From the NCBI GenBank assembly GCA_050743385.1, contig JBOGFJ010000120.1, forward strand, positions 1-5,576: a stretch of DNA of 5,576 nt, written 5' to 3'. Origin of the DNA: JACDBD01 sp050743385. Lineage in GTDB: Bacteria > Actinomycetota > Acidimicrobiia > IMCC26256 > JACDBD01. Of the stretch, positions 1 through 5,518 are shown piece after piece. The notes under the pieces were generated by a model, which saw only the letters and a program-made list of their open reading frames with translations, was not told the origin of the DNA and did no database searches. A program made the position numbers and the translations under genes. Positions within the stretch are counted from its first letter, which is position 1; each line of letters starts with the position of its first letter.

Positions 1-26
1 TGACCGCTCCCACTCGTGGCGACGGC

Positions 27-1247
27 GTGCGCCTCGACCCCGCCGGCCCGGCCGGGCCGGTCGACCTCGGCCGCTTCGGCGAGTTCGGCGGACGGTTCGT
101 CCCCGAGACCCTCGTGCCCGCGCTCGAAGAGCTCGAAGCCGCGTTCGTGGCCGCGTGGACGTCGGACGAGTTCCGGGCGGAGTTCGCAGACCTGCTCACG
201 CACTACGCCGGCCGGCCGACCCCCGTCACCGAGTGCCACCGGCTCTCGGAGCGCCTCGGCCTGCGGGTGCTGCTCAAGCGTGAGGACCTCACCCACACGG
301 GCTCACACAAGATCAACAACGTGCTCGGTCAGGCCTTGCTCACACGTCGCATGGGCAAGCAGCGCGTCATCGCCGAGACCGGTGCCGGCCAGCACGGGGT
401 GGCGACCGCCACCGCCGCCGCCCTCTTCGGTCTCGACTGCCTCGTGTTCATGGGAGCGGTCGACATCGAGCGCCAGGCGCTCAACGTCTTCAGGATGCGG
501 CTGCTCGGCGCTGATGTCGTGCCGGTCGACTCGGGGAGCGCAACCCTGAAGGACGCCATCAACGAGGCCCTGCGCGACTGGGTGGCAAGCGTCGAGAGCA
601 CGCACTACTGCATCGGGTCGGTCGTCGGCCCGCATCCCTACCCGTGGATGGTGCGGGAGTTCCAACGGGTCGTCGGCGACGAGGCTCGCGAGCAGTGCCG
701 GGAGCTTCTCGGCGGTGACGATCCCGACTACGTGGTCGCGTGCGTCGGCGGGGGGTCGAACGCCATCGGGACGTTCGCCGGGTTCGTCGATGTCGCCGGG
801 GTGCGGCTGGTGGGCGTCGAAGCCGGTGGCCTCGGGCCCGAGTCGGGGAAGCACGGCGCGTCGGTCAACCGGGGCGTGCCCGGCATCCTGCACGGGTCGC
901 GCTCGCTCTTCCTCCAGGACGAGGACGGCCAGATCCTCGAGGCGCACTCGATCAGTGCCGGGCTCGACTATCCCGGCGTCGGCCCCGAGCACGCGCAGCT
1001 GGCGGCGACCGGACGCGCCGAGTACCCGTACGCAACCGACGACGAGGCGATCGCCGGCTTCCAGCTGCTGTCGGTGACCGAGGGCATCGTTCCCGCGCTC
1101 GAGCCCGCCCACGCCATCGGTTGGCTGGCACGCGAGGCCGGCCGTTCCGTGCCCGCCGGCTCGACCGTGCTCGTGACGCTCTCGGGGCGGGGCGACAAGG
1201 ACGCGGTCCAGGTCGCGGAGCGCCTCACGGGCGAGTCCCCCGCGTGA
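27..1247 (+). CDS. trpB: tryptophan synthase beta subunit (TrpB)
   Basis: PLP-dependent beta subunit of cytoplasmic tryptophan synthase; it condenses indole with L-serine to make L-tryptophan in the last step of the pathway, as an alpha2beta2 complex with TrpA. Seen in the sequence (406 aa, normal length): FGEFGGRFVPE at 17-27, the PLP lysine K95 in SHKIN, the catalytic glutamate E117 in AETGAGQHGVA, the IGSVVGPHPYP segment near 196-206, the phosphate-binding GGGSNAIG at 241-248, E352 in EGIVPALEPAHA, and S386 in LSGRGDKD, which contacts the PLP pyridine. This is the TrpB1 type that pairs with TrpA. The start is uncertain: GTG at 27 is the first whole start codon visible, but the frame is open to base 3, and bases 1-2 (TG) would complete an ATG or GTG lying one base outside the window. 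That would add MTAPTRGDG or similar, and the TGA at 1-3 would then be the stop of an upstream gene overlapping by 4 nt. Identity is very secure. Confidence 0.97.
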   Translation: MRLDPAGPAGPVDLGRFGEFGGRFVPETLVPALEELEAAFVAAWTSDEFRAEFADLLTHYAGRPTPVTECHRLSERLGLRVLLKREDLTHTGSHKINNVLGQALLTRRMGKQRVIAETGAGQHGVATATAAALFGLDCLVFMGAVDIERQALNVFRMRLLGADVVPVDSGSATLKDAINEALRDWVASVESTHYCIGSVVGPHPYPWMVREFQRVVGDEAREQCRELLGGDDPDYVVACVGGGSNAIGTFAGFVDVAGVRLVGVEAGGLGPESGKHGASVNRGVPGILHGSRSLFLQDEDGQILEAHSISAGLDYPGVGPEHAQLAATGRAEYPYATDDEAIAGFQLLSVTEGIVPALEPAHAIGWLAREAGRSVPAGSTVLVTLSGRGDKDAVQVAERLTGESPA

Positions 1248-1320
1248 GCTTCTTCGTTCTTGTGAGCGGAAATGACCGATACGGTCGCCTGAGCACACAA
1301 GATCAGCGGATTGGGCGGCG
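1248..1320 (+). other. trpB-trpA intergenic spacer with short palindrome
   Basis: This 73-nt gap separates two genes that normally touch or overlap, and it is less GC-rich than its surroundings. It holds a perfect 5-bp dyad, GACCG-ATA-CGGTC, at 1274-1286. No convincing -35/-10 pair and no strong Shine-Dalgarno were seen; the bases just before the trpA ATG are TTGGGCGGCG. A six-codon reading frame (ATG at 1272, TGA at 1290-1292, peptide MTDTVA) is present, but it contains no Trp codon and does not look like an attenuation leader. Function unknown; the dyad may be chance. Confidence 0.4.
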
Positions 1321-2091
1321 ATGAGGCTCGAGGCGCACCTCCGCAACCAACGCGACGAGGGGCGCAAGTTGCTCGTGCCGTATGTCACCGGTGGTCTCGG
1401 TGCTGGTTGGCTCGACCTCGTGCGCGCCGTCGCCGGCGCCGGCGCCGACGCGATCGAGATCGGAATCCCGTTCTCGGACCCGGTGATGGACGGCCGTACG
1501 ATCCAGGAGGCGTCGCAGCGGGCGCTCGAGCTCGGCACCACGCCCGCCAAGATCGTCACCGAGGCAGCCCAGCTCGAGATCGACGTGCCGCTGGTCGTGA
1601 TGACGTACTGCAACCCAGTGCAGCACGCGGGCTACGCCCGCTTCGCCTCCGAGCTCGCCGGCGCCGGCATCGACGGCGCGATCATTCCCGACCTGCCGCT
1701 CGACGAGCTCGACCCGTGGGCCGAGCCGGCCGCGGCCGCCGGGGTGGAGACCGTGCTCCTCGCCGCTCCTCCGACCCCCGACGAGCGGCTGGACGCGATC
1801 GTCGCCCGGTCGCAGGGCTTCGTCTACGGGGTCTCGTTGATGGGGGTGACGGGGGAGCGCGACCACATCGCCGCCCAGGCGCAGGAGATGGGCCGCCGCT
1901 GCAAGGCGGTGACCGACAAGCCGGTGCTCCTGGGCCTCGGCATCTCCACGCCCGACCAGGCGGTGGAGGTGGCGGGCTTTGCCGACGGTGTGATCGTTGG
2001 GAGCGCGCTCATCCGGCGCATCCTCGACGGTGGGGGCCCGGAGGAGGCGGGTACCTTCGTCGCCTCGCTGCGGGAGGGGATCGACGCATGA
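1321..2091 (+). CDS. trpA: tryptophan synthase alpha subunit (TrpA)
   Basis: Alpha subunit of tryptophan synthase, a cytoplasmic TIM barrel that cleaves indole-3-glycerol phosphate to indole and glyceraldehyde-3-phosphate and passes indole through a tunnel to TrpB. Seen in the sequence (256 aa, normal or slightly short): VPYVTGG at 19-25; the catalytic pair E46 and D57 in EIGIPFSDP...DG, with the same 11-residue spacing as E49/D60 of the Salmonella enzyme; Y169 and the flexible loop YGVSLMGVTG at 169-178; and the phosphate-binding segments GLGIS (205-209) and VIVGSAL (224-230). The ATG at 1321 gives the expected N-terminus, although its Shine-Dalgarno is weak. The stop overlaps the next start as ATGA at 2088-2091, so translation of the hydrolase downstream is probably coupled to trpA. 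There is no sign of truncation or frameshift. Confidence 0.97.
   Translation: MRLEAHLRNQRDEGRKLLVPYVTGGLGAGWLDLVRAVAGAGADAIEIGIPFSDPVMDGRTIQEASQRALELGTTPAKIVTEAAQLEIDVPLVVMTYCNPVQHAGYARFASELAGAGIDGAIIPDLPLDELDPWAEPAAAAGVETVLLAAPPTPDERLDAIVARSQGFVYGVSLMGVTGERDHIAAQAQEMGRRCKAVTDKPVLLGLGISTPDQAVEVAGFADGVIVGSALIRRILDGGGPEEAGTFVASLREGIDA
2072..2080 (+). promoter_or_regulatory. Shine-Dalgarno for the hydrolase gene, inside trpA
   Basis: GGGAGGGGA lies within the last codons of trpA, about 7-10 nt before the ATG at 2088. It supports that start and suggests the hydrolase is translated both by reinitiation and by its own ribosome binding site. The next two genes of the series lack an equally clear site. 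Confidence 0.55.
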
Positions 2092-2837
2092 GCGATGACA
2101 CGCTCGAGACGGGGACGGTCGACCTGCCGACATCAGACGGACCGATGGCGTGCTACGAGGCGCGGCCGGGTCGCGACCTGGCGGCGGCCGGTGCCGTTAT
2201 CGTGATCCAGGAGGCGTTCGGGGTGAACGAGCACATCGAAGATGTCACCCGCCGCTTCGCCCTCGCCGGGTACCACGCCGTCGCGCCCCACCTGTTTCAC
2301 CGTGCCGGGGGGTCAGGCACCGCGCCCTACGGCGACTTCGCCAAGGTGATTCCGCTCTACGAGGGCCTCGCCGACGACGGCATCCTCGTCGACGTCGACG
2401 CCGCCCGGGCACACCTCCACGGCTGCGGGTGGACCGACCTCCAGATCGCCAGCGTCGGATTCTGCTTCGGGGGCCGGGTGACGTTCCTCGTCGCGATCGA
2501 GCGGGCCCTGGCGGCGGCGGTCGGGTTCTACGGCGGCGGCATCGTGTCGCAGCGGTTCCCGCAGTTCCCCCCTCTCATCCAGCGAACCGACGAGCTCCGC
2601 ACGCCGTGGTTGGGGCTGTTCGGCGCCCAGGACGAGTCGATCCCGATGGCCGACGTCGACGAGCTCAAGGGAGCGCTCACCACTGCACCGGTCGCCACCG
2701 AGGTCGTGGTGTACTCGGACGCCGGTCACGGCTTCCACTGCGACCAGCGCGACTCGTTCCACCCCCAGTCGGCCGACGATGCCTGGAACCGTACGCTCGA
2801 GTGGCTCGACGCCCGCCTGACGATCCCGGCGCCATGA
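2088..2837 (+). CDS. dienelactone hydrolase family protein
   Basis: Probable cytoplasmic alpha/beta hydrolase of the dienelactone hydrolase (carboxymethylenebutenolidase) family, 249 aa. Known members open dienelactone to maleylacetate in chlorocatechol breakdown, but many relatives act on other esters or lactones, so the substrate here is unknown. Seen in the sequence: QEAFGVNEHI at 41-50, with E42 matching the glutamate that interacts with the cysteine nucleophile in this family; YHAVAPHLFHR at 62-72; the nucleophile elbow GFCFGGR at 124-130 with C126; GFYGGGI at 146-152; D182 in GAQDESIP; and H214 in AGHGFHC. The C126/D182/H214 triad is therefore complete and the enzyme is probably active. 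It begins in an ATGA overlap with trpA and ends in an ATGA overlap (2834-2837) with the next gene. No gene for aromatic degradation is visible, so a role in chloroaromatic breakdown is not supported by context. Confidence 0.92.
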   Translation: MSDDTLETGTVDLPTSDGPMACYEARPGRDLAAAGAVIVIQEAFGVNEHIEDVTRRFALAGYHAVAPHLFHRAGGSGTAPYGDFAKVIPLYEGLADDGILVDVDAARAHLHGCGWTDLQIASVGFCFGGRVTFLVAIERALAAAVGFYGGGIVSQRFPQFPPLIQRTDELRTPWLGLFGAQDESIPMADVDELKGALTTAPVATEVVVYSDAGHGFHCDQRDSFHPQSADDAWNRTLEWLDARLTIPAP

Positions 2838-3172
2838 CCGAGCTCTCCGAGACGGACGGCTTCTTCAAGATCGACGGATGCGATCTGTGCGAAGCCGCCC
2901 GTATGACGGAGTGGTTTCACGAGGACGACGTCTGCTGGATCGCCGAGTGCGAGATCTGCGCGGTCCCGATGGTCGTGTGGCGCTTCCACGGTGTGGAGCC
3001 ACCCGACGACCACCGCGCGCACATGCTCGAGTACCTCGCCACCGTCGCCACCGGGTATCTCGGCGAGCACTACTTCGACGACAACATGCGCAACATCCCC
3101 GACCATTTCCACGTGCACGCGCGGCCCAAGGGCGGCTTCTTCGGGCACGGCTTCCGGCGCCCGACCGCGTGA
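2834..3172 (+). CDS. small HIT-like Cys/His-rich protein
   Basis: A 112-aa soluble protein with no signal peptide or membrane segment. Seen in the sequence: CDLC at 16-19; an acidic and aromatic stretch EWFHEDDVCW at 26-35; a second pair CEIC at 39-42, followed by VPMVVWRFHG; H60 and H63; and DHFHVHARP at 90-98, where H91, H93 and H95 form a His-x-His-x-His pattern. The last motif, its C-terminal position, the N-terminal CxxC and the overall size resemble histidine-triad (HIT/Hint) nucleotide-binding hydrolases, some of which bind zinc through an N-terminal CxxC and histidines. The usual GH-x-LV-x-PK stretch of HIT proteins is not recognisable, so this would be a divergent member; an unrelated zinc-binding fold is the alternative. 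The second CxxC suggests a four-cysteine metal site. It starts in the hydrolase stop (ATGA) and ends in a GTGA overlap with the next gene, so the three are probably co-translated. Being a real gene is secure; the function is tentative. Confidence 0.85.
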   Translation: MTELSETDGFFKIDGCDLCEAARMTEWFHEDDVCWIAECEICAVPMVVWRFHGVEPPDDHRAHMLEYLATVATGYLGEHYFDDNMRNIPDHFHVHARPKGGFFGHGFRRPTA

Positions 3173-4275
3173 CCGGCCGGAAACGGCTGGCCGTCGTCGC
3201 AACACTGGTCGCGCTCGCGGCGGTCGTCGTTGCGCTGATCGTCGTGGTCGGCGGGTCCGACTCGCCACCGTCGGCCGCGACCGCTCTCCTCCGGGCGCGG
3301 CGTTTCGTGGAGCGGGCCGAATCGGTCGAGTATCGCGGGGAGCAGCGGTTGAGGTTCGACGACGAGCGCAAGGGGAGCGAGACCGTCGAGCGCACGATCT
3401 TCGAGGAGGCAGCCGTGTTCCCCGACCGATCGCACTCGCTCGCGGTCTACGAAGACTCCGCGTTCGAAGCGATCGCCGTCGACGGGCTCCTGTACTCGCG
3501 CGATGCGCCCGACCGGCATTCGCTCGACGAGGCACCGTGGGCGGAGGCGGAAGGGGAGGCCGGATTCTTCAGCCTGCCGGTGCCGCCCCAAGACCTCCCC
3601 GAGCTGCTCGCCGGGGCTCGTCGCCCCCGACTGATCGGCCACGAAGACGGGGTGACGACGCTGCGCGTCGCGGTCGAGGAGATCGGGCCCGACCTGGTGC
3701 TGTCGGTCGCCGACAACGGGCGGTTGCGCCGTCTCGGTTACGCCTCCGCCGACGAGTTGGCCTCGGAGGCGATCGCGATCGAGTTCGGGCGCTGGAACGG
3801 ACACGTCGACATCGAGGCGCCCGACGCCTCCGACATCGACCCGACACCGTTGGTCGATGAGGATGCGATCGCCGATTACGACGACGCCCCGCTGTACCAG
3901 CCGAGGGCCATCCCCGAGGGTTGGGTGCTCGACAGCGCGAGTGTCTTGCCCGACTTCGCGATCACCGACGACGGCGATCCGTGTGAGACGGTGATGCTGT
4001 ACTTCCTCGACCCCGCGGGCGACGAGGGCTATCTGTCGGTGTACCAGGCGCCCGAGGCCTGCGCGCTCCCGCGGCCGCCGCGGGCCGATGACTTCGCCGC
4101 CGGGTCGAACGACGGCTGGATCGCCGACGAGCTCGACTTCCGCGAGGGAACCGTGCTCGTCGACGGCACCATGCTCCAGTTCGACACCGACCTCACCCCC
4201 GAGGAAGCGTCCGCCGTCCTCGGCGACCTCGCGCCGCTGGATCTCGCCGATCCGCCCCCCGCGGCGGGCTCGTGA
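3169..4275 (+). CDS. membrane-anchored LolA/LppX-like extracytoplasmic protein
   Basis: A 368-aa protein. A short basic N-terminus (TGRKR) precedes one hydrophobic segment at 7-29 rich in Val, Ala and Leu. There is no lipobox cysteine, so it is probably a signal anchor with the remainder outside the membrane. Residues about 36-218 look like a LolA/LppX-type beta domain: an ESVEYRGEQRLRF start, mid-domain strands such as AIAVDGLLYSRD, and a closing FGRWNGHVDIEAPDASDI resembling the end of mycobacterial LppX/LprG-type domains. After an acidic linker, residues about 242-360 form a second unit with IPEGWVLDSASVLPDF, reminiscent of domains that follow LolA-like folds (DUF4367 type). Its only two cysteines, C272 and C298, could form a disulfide. 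Family members bind lipids or sense envelope state; no function can be assigned here. GTG at 3169 is chosen because it overlaps the preceding stop (GTGA) and puts the hydrophobic segment at the N-terminus. An upstream extension would run through the previous gene in another frame. It is the last gene before the terminator. Confidence 0.85.
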   Translation: MTGRKRLAVVATLVALAAVVVALIVVVGGSDSPPSAATALLRARRFVERAESVEYRGEQRLRFDDERKGSETVERTIFEEAAVFPDRSHSLAVYEDSAFEAIAVDGLLYSRDAPDRHSLDEAPWAEAEGEAGFFSLPVPPQDLPELLAGARRPRLIGHEDGVTTLRVAVEEIGPDLVLSVADNGRLRRLGYASADELASEAIAIEFGRWNGHVDIEAPDASDIDPTPLVDEDAIADYDDAPLYQPRAIPEGWVLDSASVLPDFAITDDGDPCETVMLYFLDPAGDEGYLSVYQAPEACALPRPPRADDFAAGSNDGWIADELDFREGTVLVDGTMLQFDTDLTPEEASAVLGDLAPLDLADPPPAAGS

Positions 4276-4277
4276 CG

Positions 4278-4306
4278 GGAAAACGAGCGGATTCCGCACG
4301 TTTTCC
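4278..4306. terminator. bidirectional intrinsic terminator hairpin
   Basis: The arms GGAAAACG (4278-4285) and CGTTTTCC (4299-4306) pair perfectly. Inside them GCGG (4287-4290) pairs with CCGC (4294-4297) around an ATT loop, leaving one A-A mismatch, for 12 paired positions. It begins 2 nt after the stop of the plus-strand gene and 12 nt beyond the stop of the minus-strand gene. The A run in one arm and T run in the other give a U-rich 3' arm whichever strand is transcribed. The U run lies within the stem rather than after it, so efficiency cannot be judged by eye. Confidence 0.75.
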
Positions 4307-4318
4307 TGCCATCGTCGG

Positions 4319-4831
4319 CTAATAGCCCGGCGTACCGCCGCCCGTGTCGGGCTGGTCGTCGTCGCCACCGCCGCTGCCGCTCCCGGCACCGCTGCCGGTG
4401 AAGACGGCTCCCTGCATGCCCTGCGCGAGGTGGAAGCGGCAGTAGAAGTTCACCGTCCCGTCGTCCGGGACGGTCACCTGGACGTCGGCGCTGGCTCCGG
4501 GTTCGACCTCGCTGTCGATGTCCTGGTCGTCCACCGTGAAGGTGTGGTCGGTGTCGCCCTCGTTGCCGACGGTGATGGTCAGCGTGCTGCCCGGGGTCGC
4601 CTTGACGAAGGTGGGCTCGAAGTAGAAGTCGTCGGCCTCGAGCTCGAGTGTGTCGCTGCCGGTGGCGTCCTCGGTGCCCTCGTTGTTGACCTCCCCGGAG
4701 AGCTCGACGGGCCCGCCGCCCCCGTCGTCGGACCCGGAGCTGTCAGAGCCCCCGTTGTCGTCGCCGCACGCCCCGAGGACGAGCACGGCGGCGGTGGTGG
4801 CGATCGCGAGGCGGGCGAGGCGCGGGCGCAT
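4319..4831 (-). CDS. cupredoxin-domain (plastocyanin-like) lipoprotein
   Basis: A 170-aa secreted lipoprotein. The signal peptide has Arg residues at 2, 4 and 7, a hydrophobic core at about 8-19 and the lipobox LGAC with acylated C22, so the mature protein should be anchored on the outer face of the membrane. A low-complexity Gly/Ser/Asp linker (about 23-40) follows. The domain at about 59-145 is a cupredoxin: FYFEPTFVKATPGSTLTITV, then NEGDTDHTF with H96, then NFYCRFHLAQGM with C131, H134 and M139. The C-x2-H-x4-M spacing matches the plastocyanin copper loop, and all four type-1 copper ligands (His, Cys, His, Met) are present, so copper binding and electron transfer are likely. The tail (146-170) is again Gly/Ser/Asp rich. 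The start ATG at 4829-4831 is supported by an excellent GGAGGA site. It is convergent with the trp unit and divergent from the sigma gene. The redox partner is unknown. Confidence 0.92.
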   Translation of the reverse strand: MRPRLARLAIATTAAVLVLGACGDDNGGSDSSGSDDGGGGPVELSGEVNNEGTEDATGSDTLELEADDFYFEPTFVKATPGSTLTITVGNEGDTDHTFTVDDQDIDSEVEPGASADVQVTVPDDGTVNFYCRFHLAQGMQGAVFTGSGAGSGSGGGDDDQPDTGGGTPGY

Positions 4832-4834
4832 GAG

Positions 4835-4840
4835 TCCTCC
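4835..4840 (-). promoter_or_regulatory. strong Shine-Dalgarno for the cupredoxin gene
   Basis: On the minus strand GGAGGA sits 3 nt upstream of the ATG (GGAGGACTCATG when the flanking bases are included), the best ribosome binding site in the window. It fixes the start at 4831 and suggests efficient translation. Confidence 0.8.
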
Positions 4841-4893
4841 ACGAGCGGCGGCGGAAGCGGCTTCTCCCCGGGACTACGGAGCGCACCGGCAGG

Positions 4894-4925
4894 GGGATTG
4901 CGCGGGTACGGTGGCGAGCAATCCC
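4894..4925. promoter_or_regulatory. inverted repeat in the divergent cupredoxin-sigma gap
   Basis: GGGATTGC (4894-4901) and GCAATCCC (4918-4925) form a perfect 8-bp inverted repeat with a 16-nt spacer, centre-to-centre 24 bp. It lies 26 nt before the sigma start codon and 62 nt before the cupredoxin start. It could be an operator for a dimeric regulator controlling one or both genes, or a hairpin in a 5' leader. The spacer contains GGTACGGT. No convincing -35/-10 pair was found on either strand of the 119-bp gap, so the promoters themselves are not called. Confidence 0.4.
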
Positions 4926-4950
4926 GGCAGCGAGGCCGCCCGTAGAGCCC

Positions 4951-5511
4951 ATGTGGTCAGTCTCCGACGACGCTCTGCTCGCCGGTCTCGCGACCGGCGA
5001 TCCCGAGGCGGCCTCGGCCTTCGTCCGGCGGTTCCAGCGCCGGGTGTTCGGCCTCGCGCTCACGATCGTGGGAGAGGCACGGGCCGCCGAGGACGTGGCC
5101 CAGGAGGCCTTCCTCCGGGCGTGGCGTCATGCGGGCGCCTACGACGCGCGGCGGGGGACGGTGGTCACCTGGCTGCTCACCATCACCCGCAACCTCGCCA
5201 TCGACGCGGTGCGCGTGCGCCGGCCGGTCACGCTCGATCCCGACGTGATCCTCGGCCTCGACCTTGCGGGCGCGGAACGGCTGCCCGAGGAGTTGGTGGC
5301 CCTGCGCGACGATGCCGACCGCCTGGCGGCGGCCCTGGCTCGCCTCCCGGCCGAGCAGCGACGGGCGCTGGTGCTCGCGGGCCTGATGGGGCGCACCGCA
5401 CGCGAGGTGAGCGAAGCCGAGGGGATCCCGTTGGGGACGGCCAAGACGCGCATTCGTACCGGGCTGCTCCGGTTGCGCGCCGCGCTGGTGAGTGAGGAGC
5501 GAGCCGAGTGA
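4951..5511 (+). CDS. ECF-family RNA polymerase sigma factor
   Basis: A sigma-70 family extracytoplasmic-function sigma factor, 186 aa, the normal size for the class. It would direct RNA polymerase to a small regulon when released from its anti-sigma factor. Seen in the sequence: region 2 at about 24-92, including AEDVAQEAFLRAW (46-58), which binds core polymerase, and TWLLTITRNLAIDAVR (73-88) at the -10-recognition end; a variable linker at about 93-122; and region 4 at about 126-179, with LPAEQRRALVLAGLMG and the helix-turn-helix EVSEAEGIPLGTAKTRIRTGL for -35 recognition. There is no C-terminal extension. The ATG at 4951 gives the expected short lead into region 2, although its Shine-Dalgarno is weak (CGTAGAGCCC before the ATG). 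It is followed after 7 nt by a probable anti-sigma gene, the usual arrangement. ECF factors often control their own operon; the signal and the exact ECF group cannot be told here. Confidence 0.95.
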   Translation: MWSVSDDALLAGLATGDPEAASAFVRRFQRRVFGLALTIVGEARAAEDVAQEAFLRAWRHAGAYDARRGTVVTWLLTITRNLAIDAVRVRRPVTLDPDVILGLDLAGAERLPEELVALRDDADRLAAALARLPAEQRRALVLAGLMGRTAREVSEAEGIPLGTAKTRIRTGLLRLRAALVSEERAE

Positions 5512-5518
5512 GGCAGGG

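Noticed and set aside
1261..1270. TGTGAGCGGA, identical to part of the E. coli lac operator
   Set aside because: The match stops after ten bases, there is no second half-site, and a LacI site in this context has no support; chance match.
1272..1292. Six-codon reading frame (MTDTVA) between trpB and trpA, considered as a leader peptide
   Set aside because: No Trp codons, no attenuator-like alternative hairpins and no clear ribosome site.
740..1324. A second plus-strand frame through the trpB 3' half that ends in a TGA overlapping the trpA ATG (1321-1324)
   Set aside because: It might suggest a frameshifted trpB reaching trpA, but TrpB is already full length, with its normal SGRGDKD end in the main frame, and this frame is Arg-rich with no motif. 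The ATGA here looks accidental.
303..1613. Long open frame on the minus strand opposite trpB and trpA (436 codons)
   Set aside because: It is antisense to two certain enzymes, has Arg/Pro/His-rich unpatterned translation, no family motif and no good ribosome site. Such shadows are normal at high GC.
3070..4389. Long open frame on the minus strand opposite the HIT-like and LolA-like genes (439 codons)
   Set aside because: Same reasoning: the plus-strand genes have domain structure and coupled starts, while this frame crosses the terminator hairpin and overlaps the cupredoxin gene.
4842..4950. Search for -35/-10 promoters on both strands of the divergent gap (e.g. TTGCGC at 4899, TACGGT at 4907)
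   Set aside because: No pair with acceptable spacing was found, so no promoter is called.
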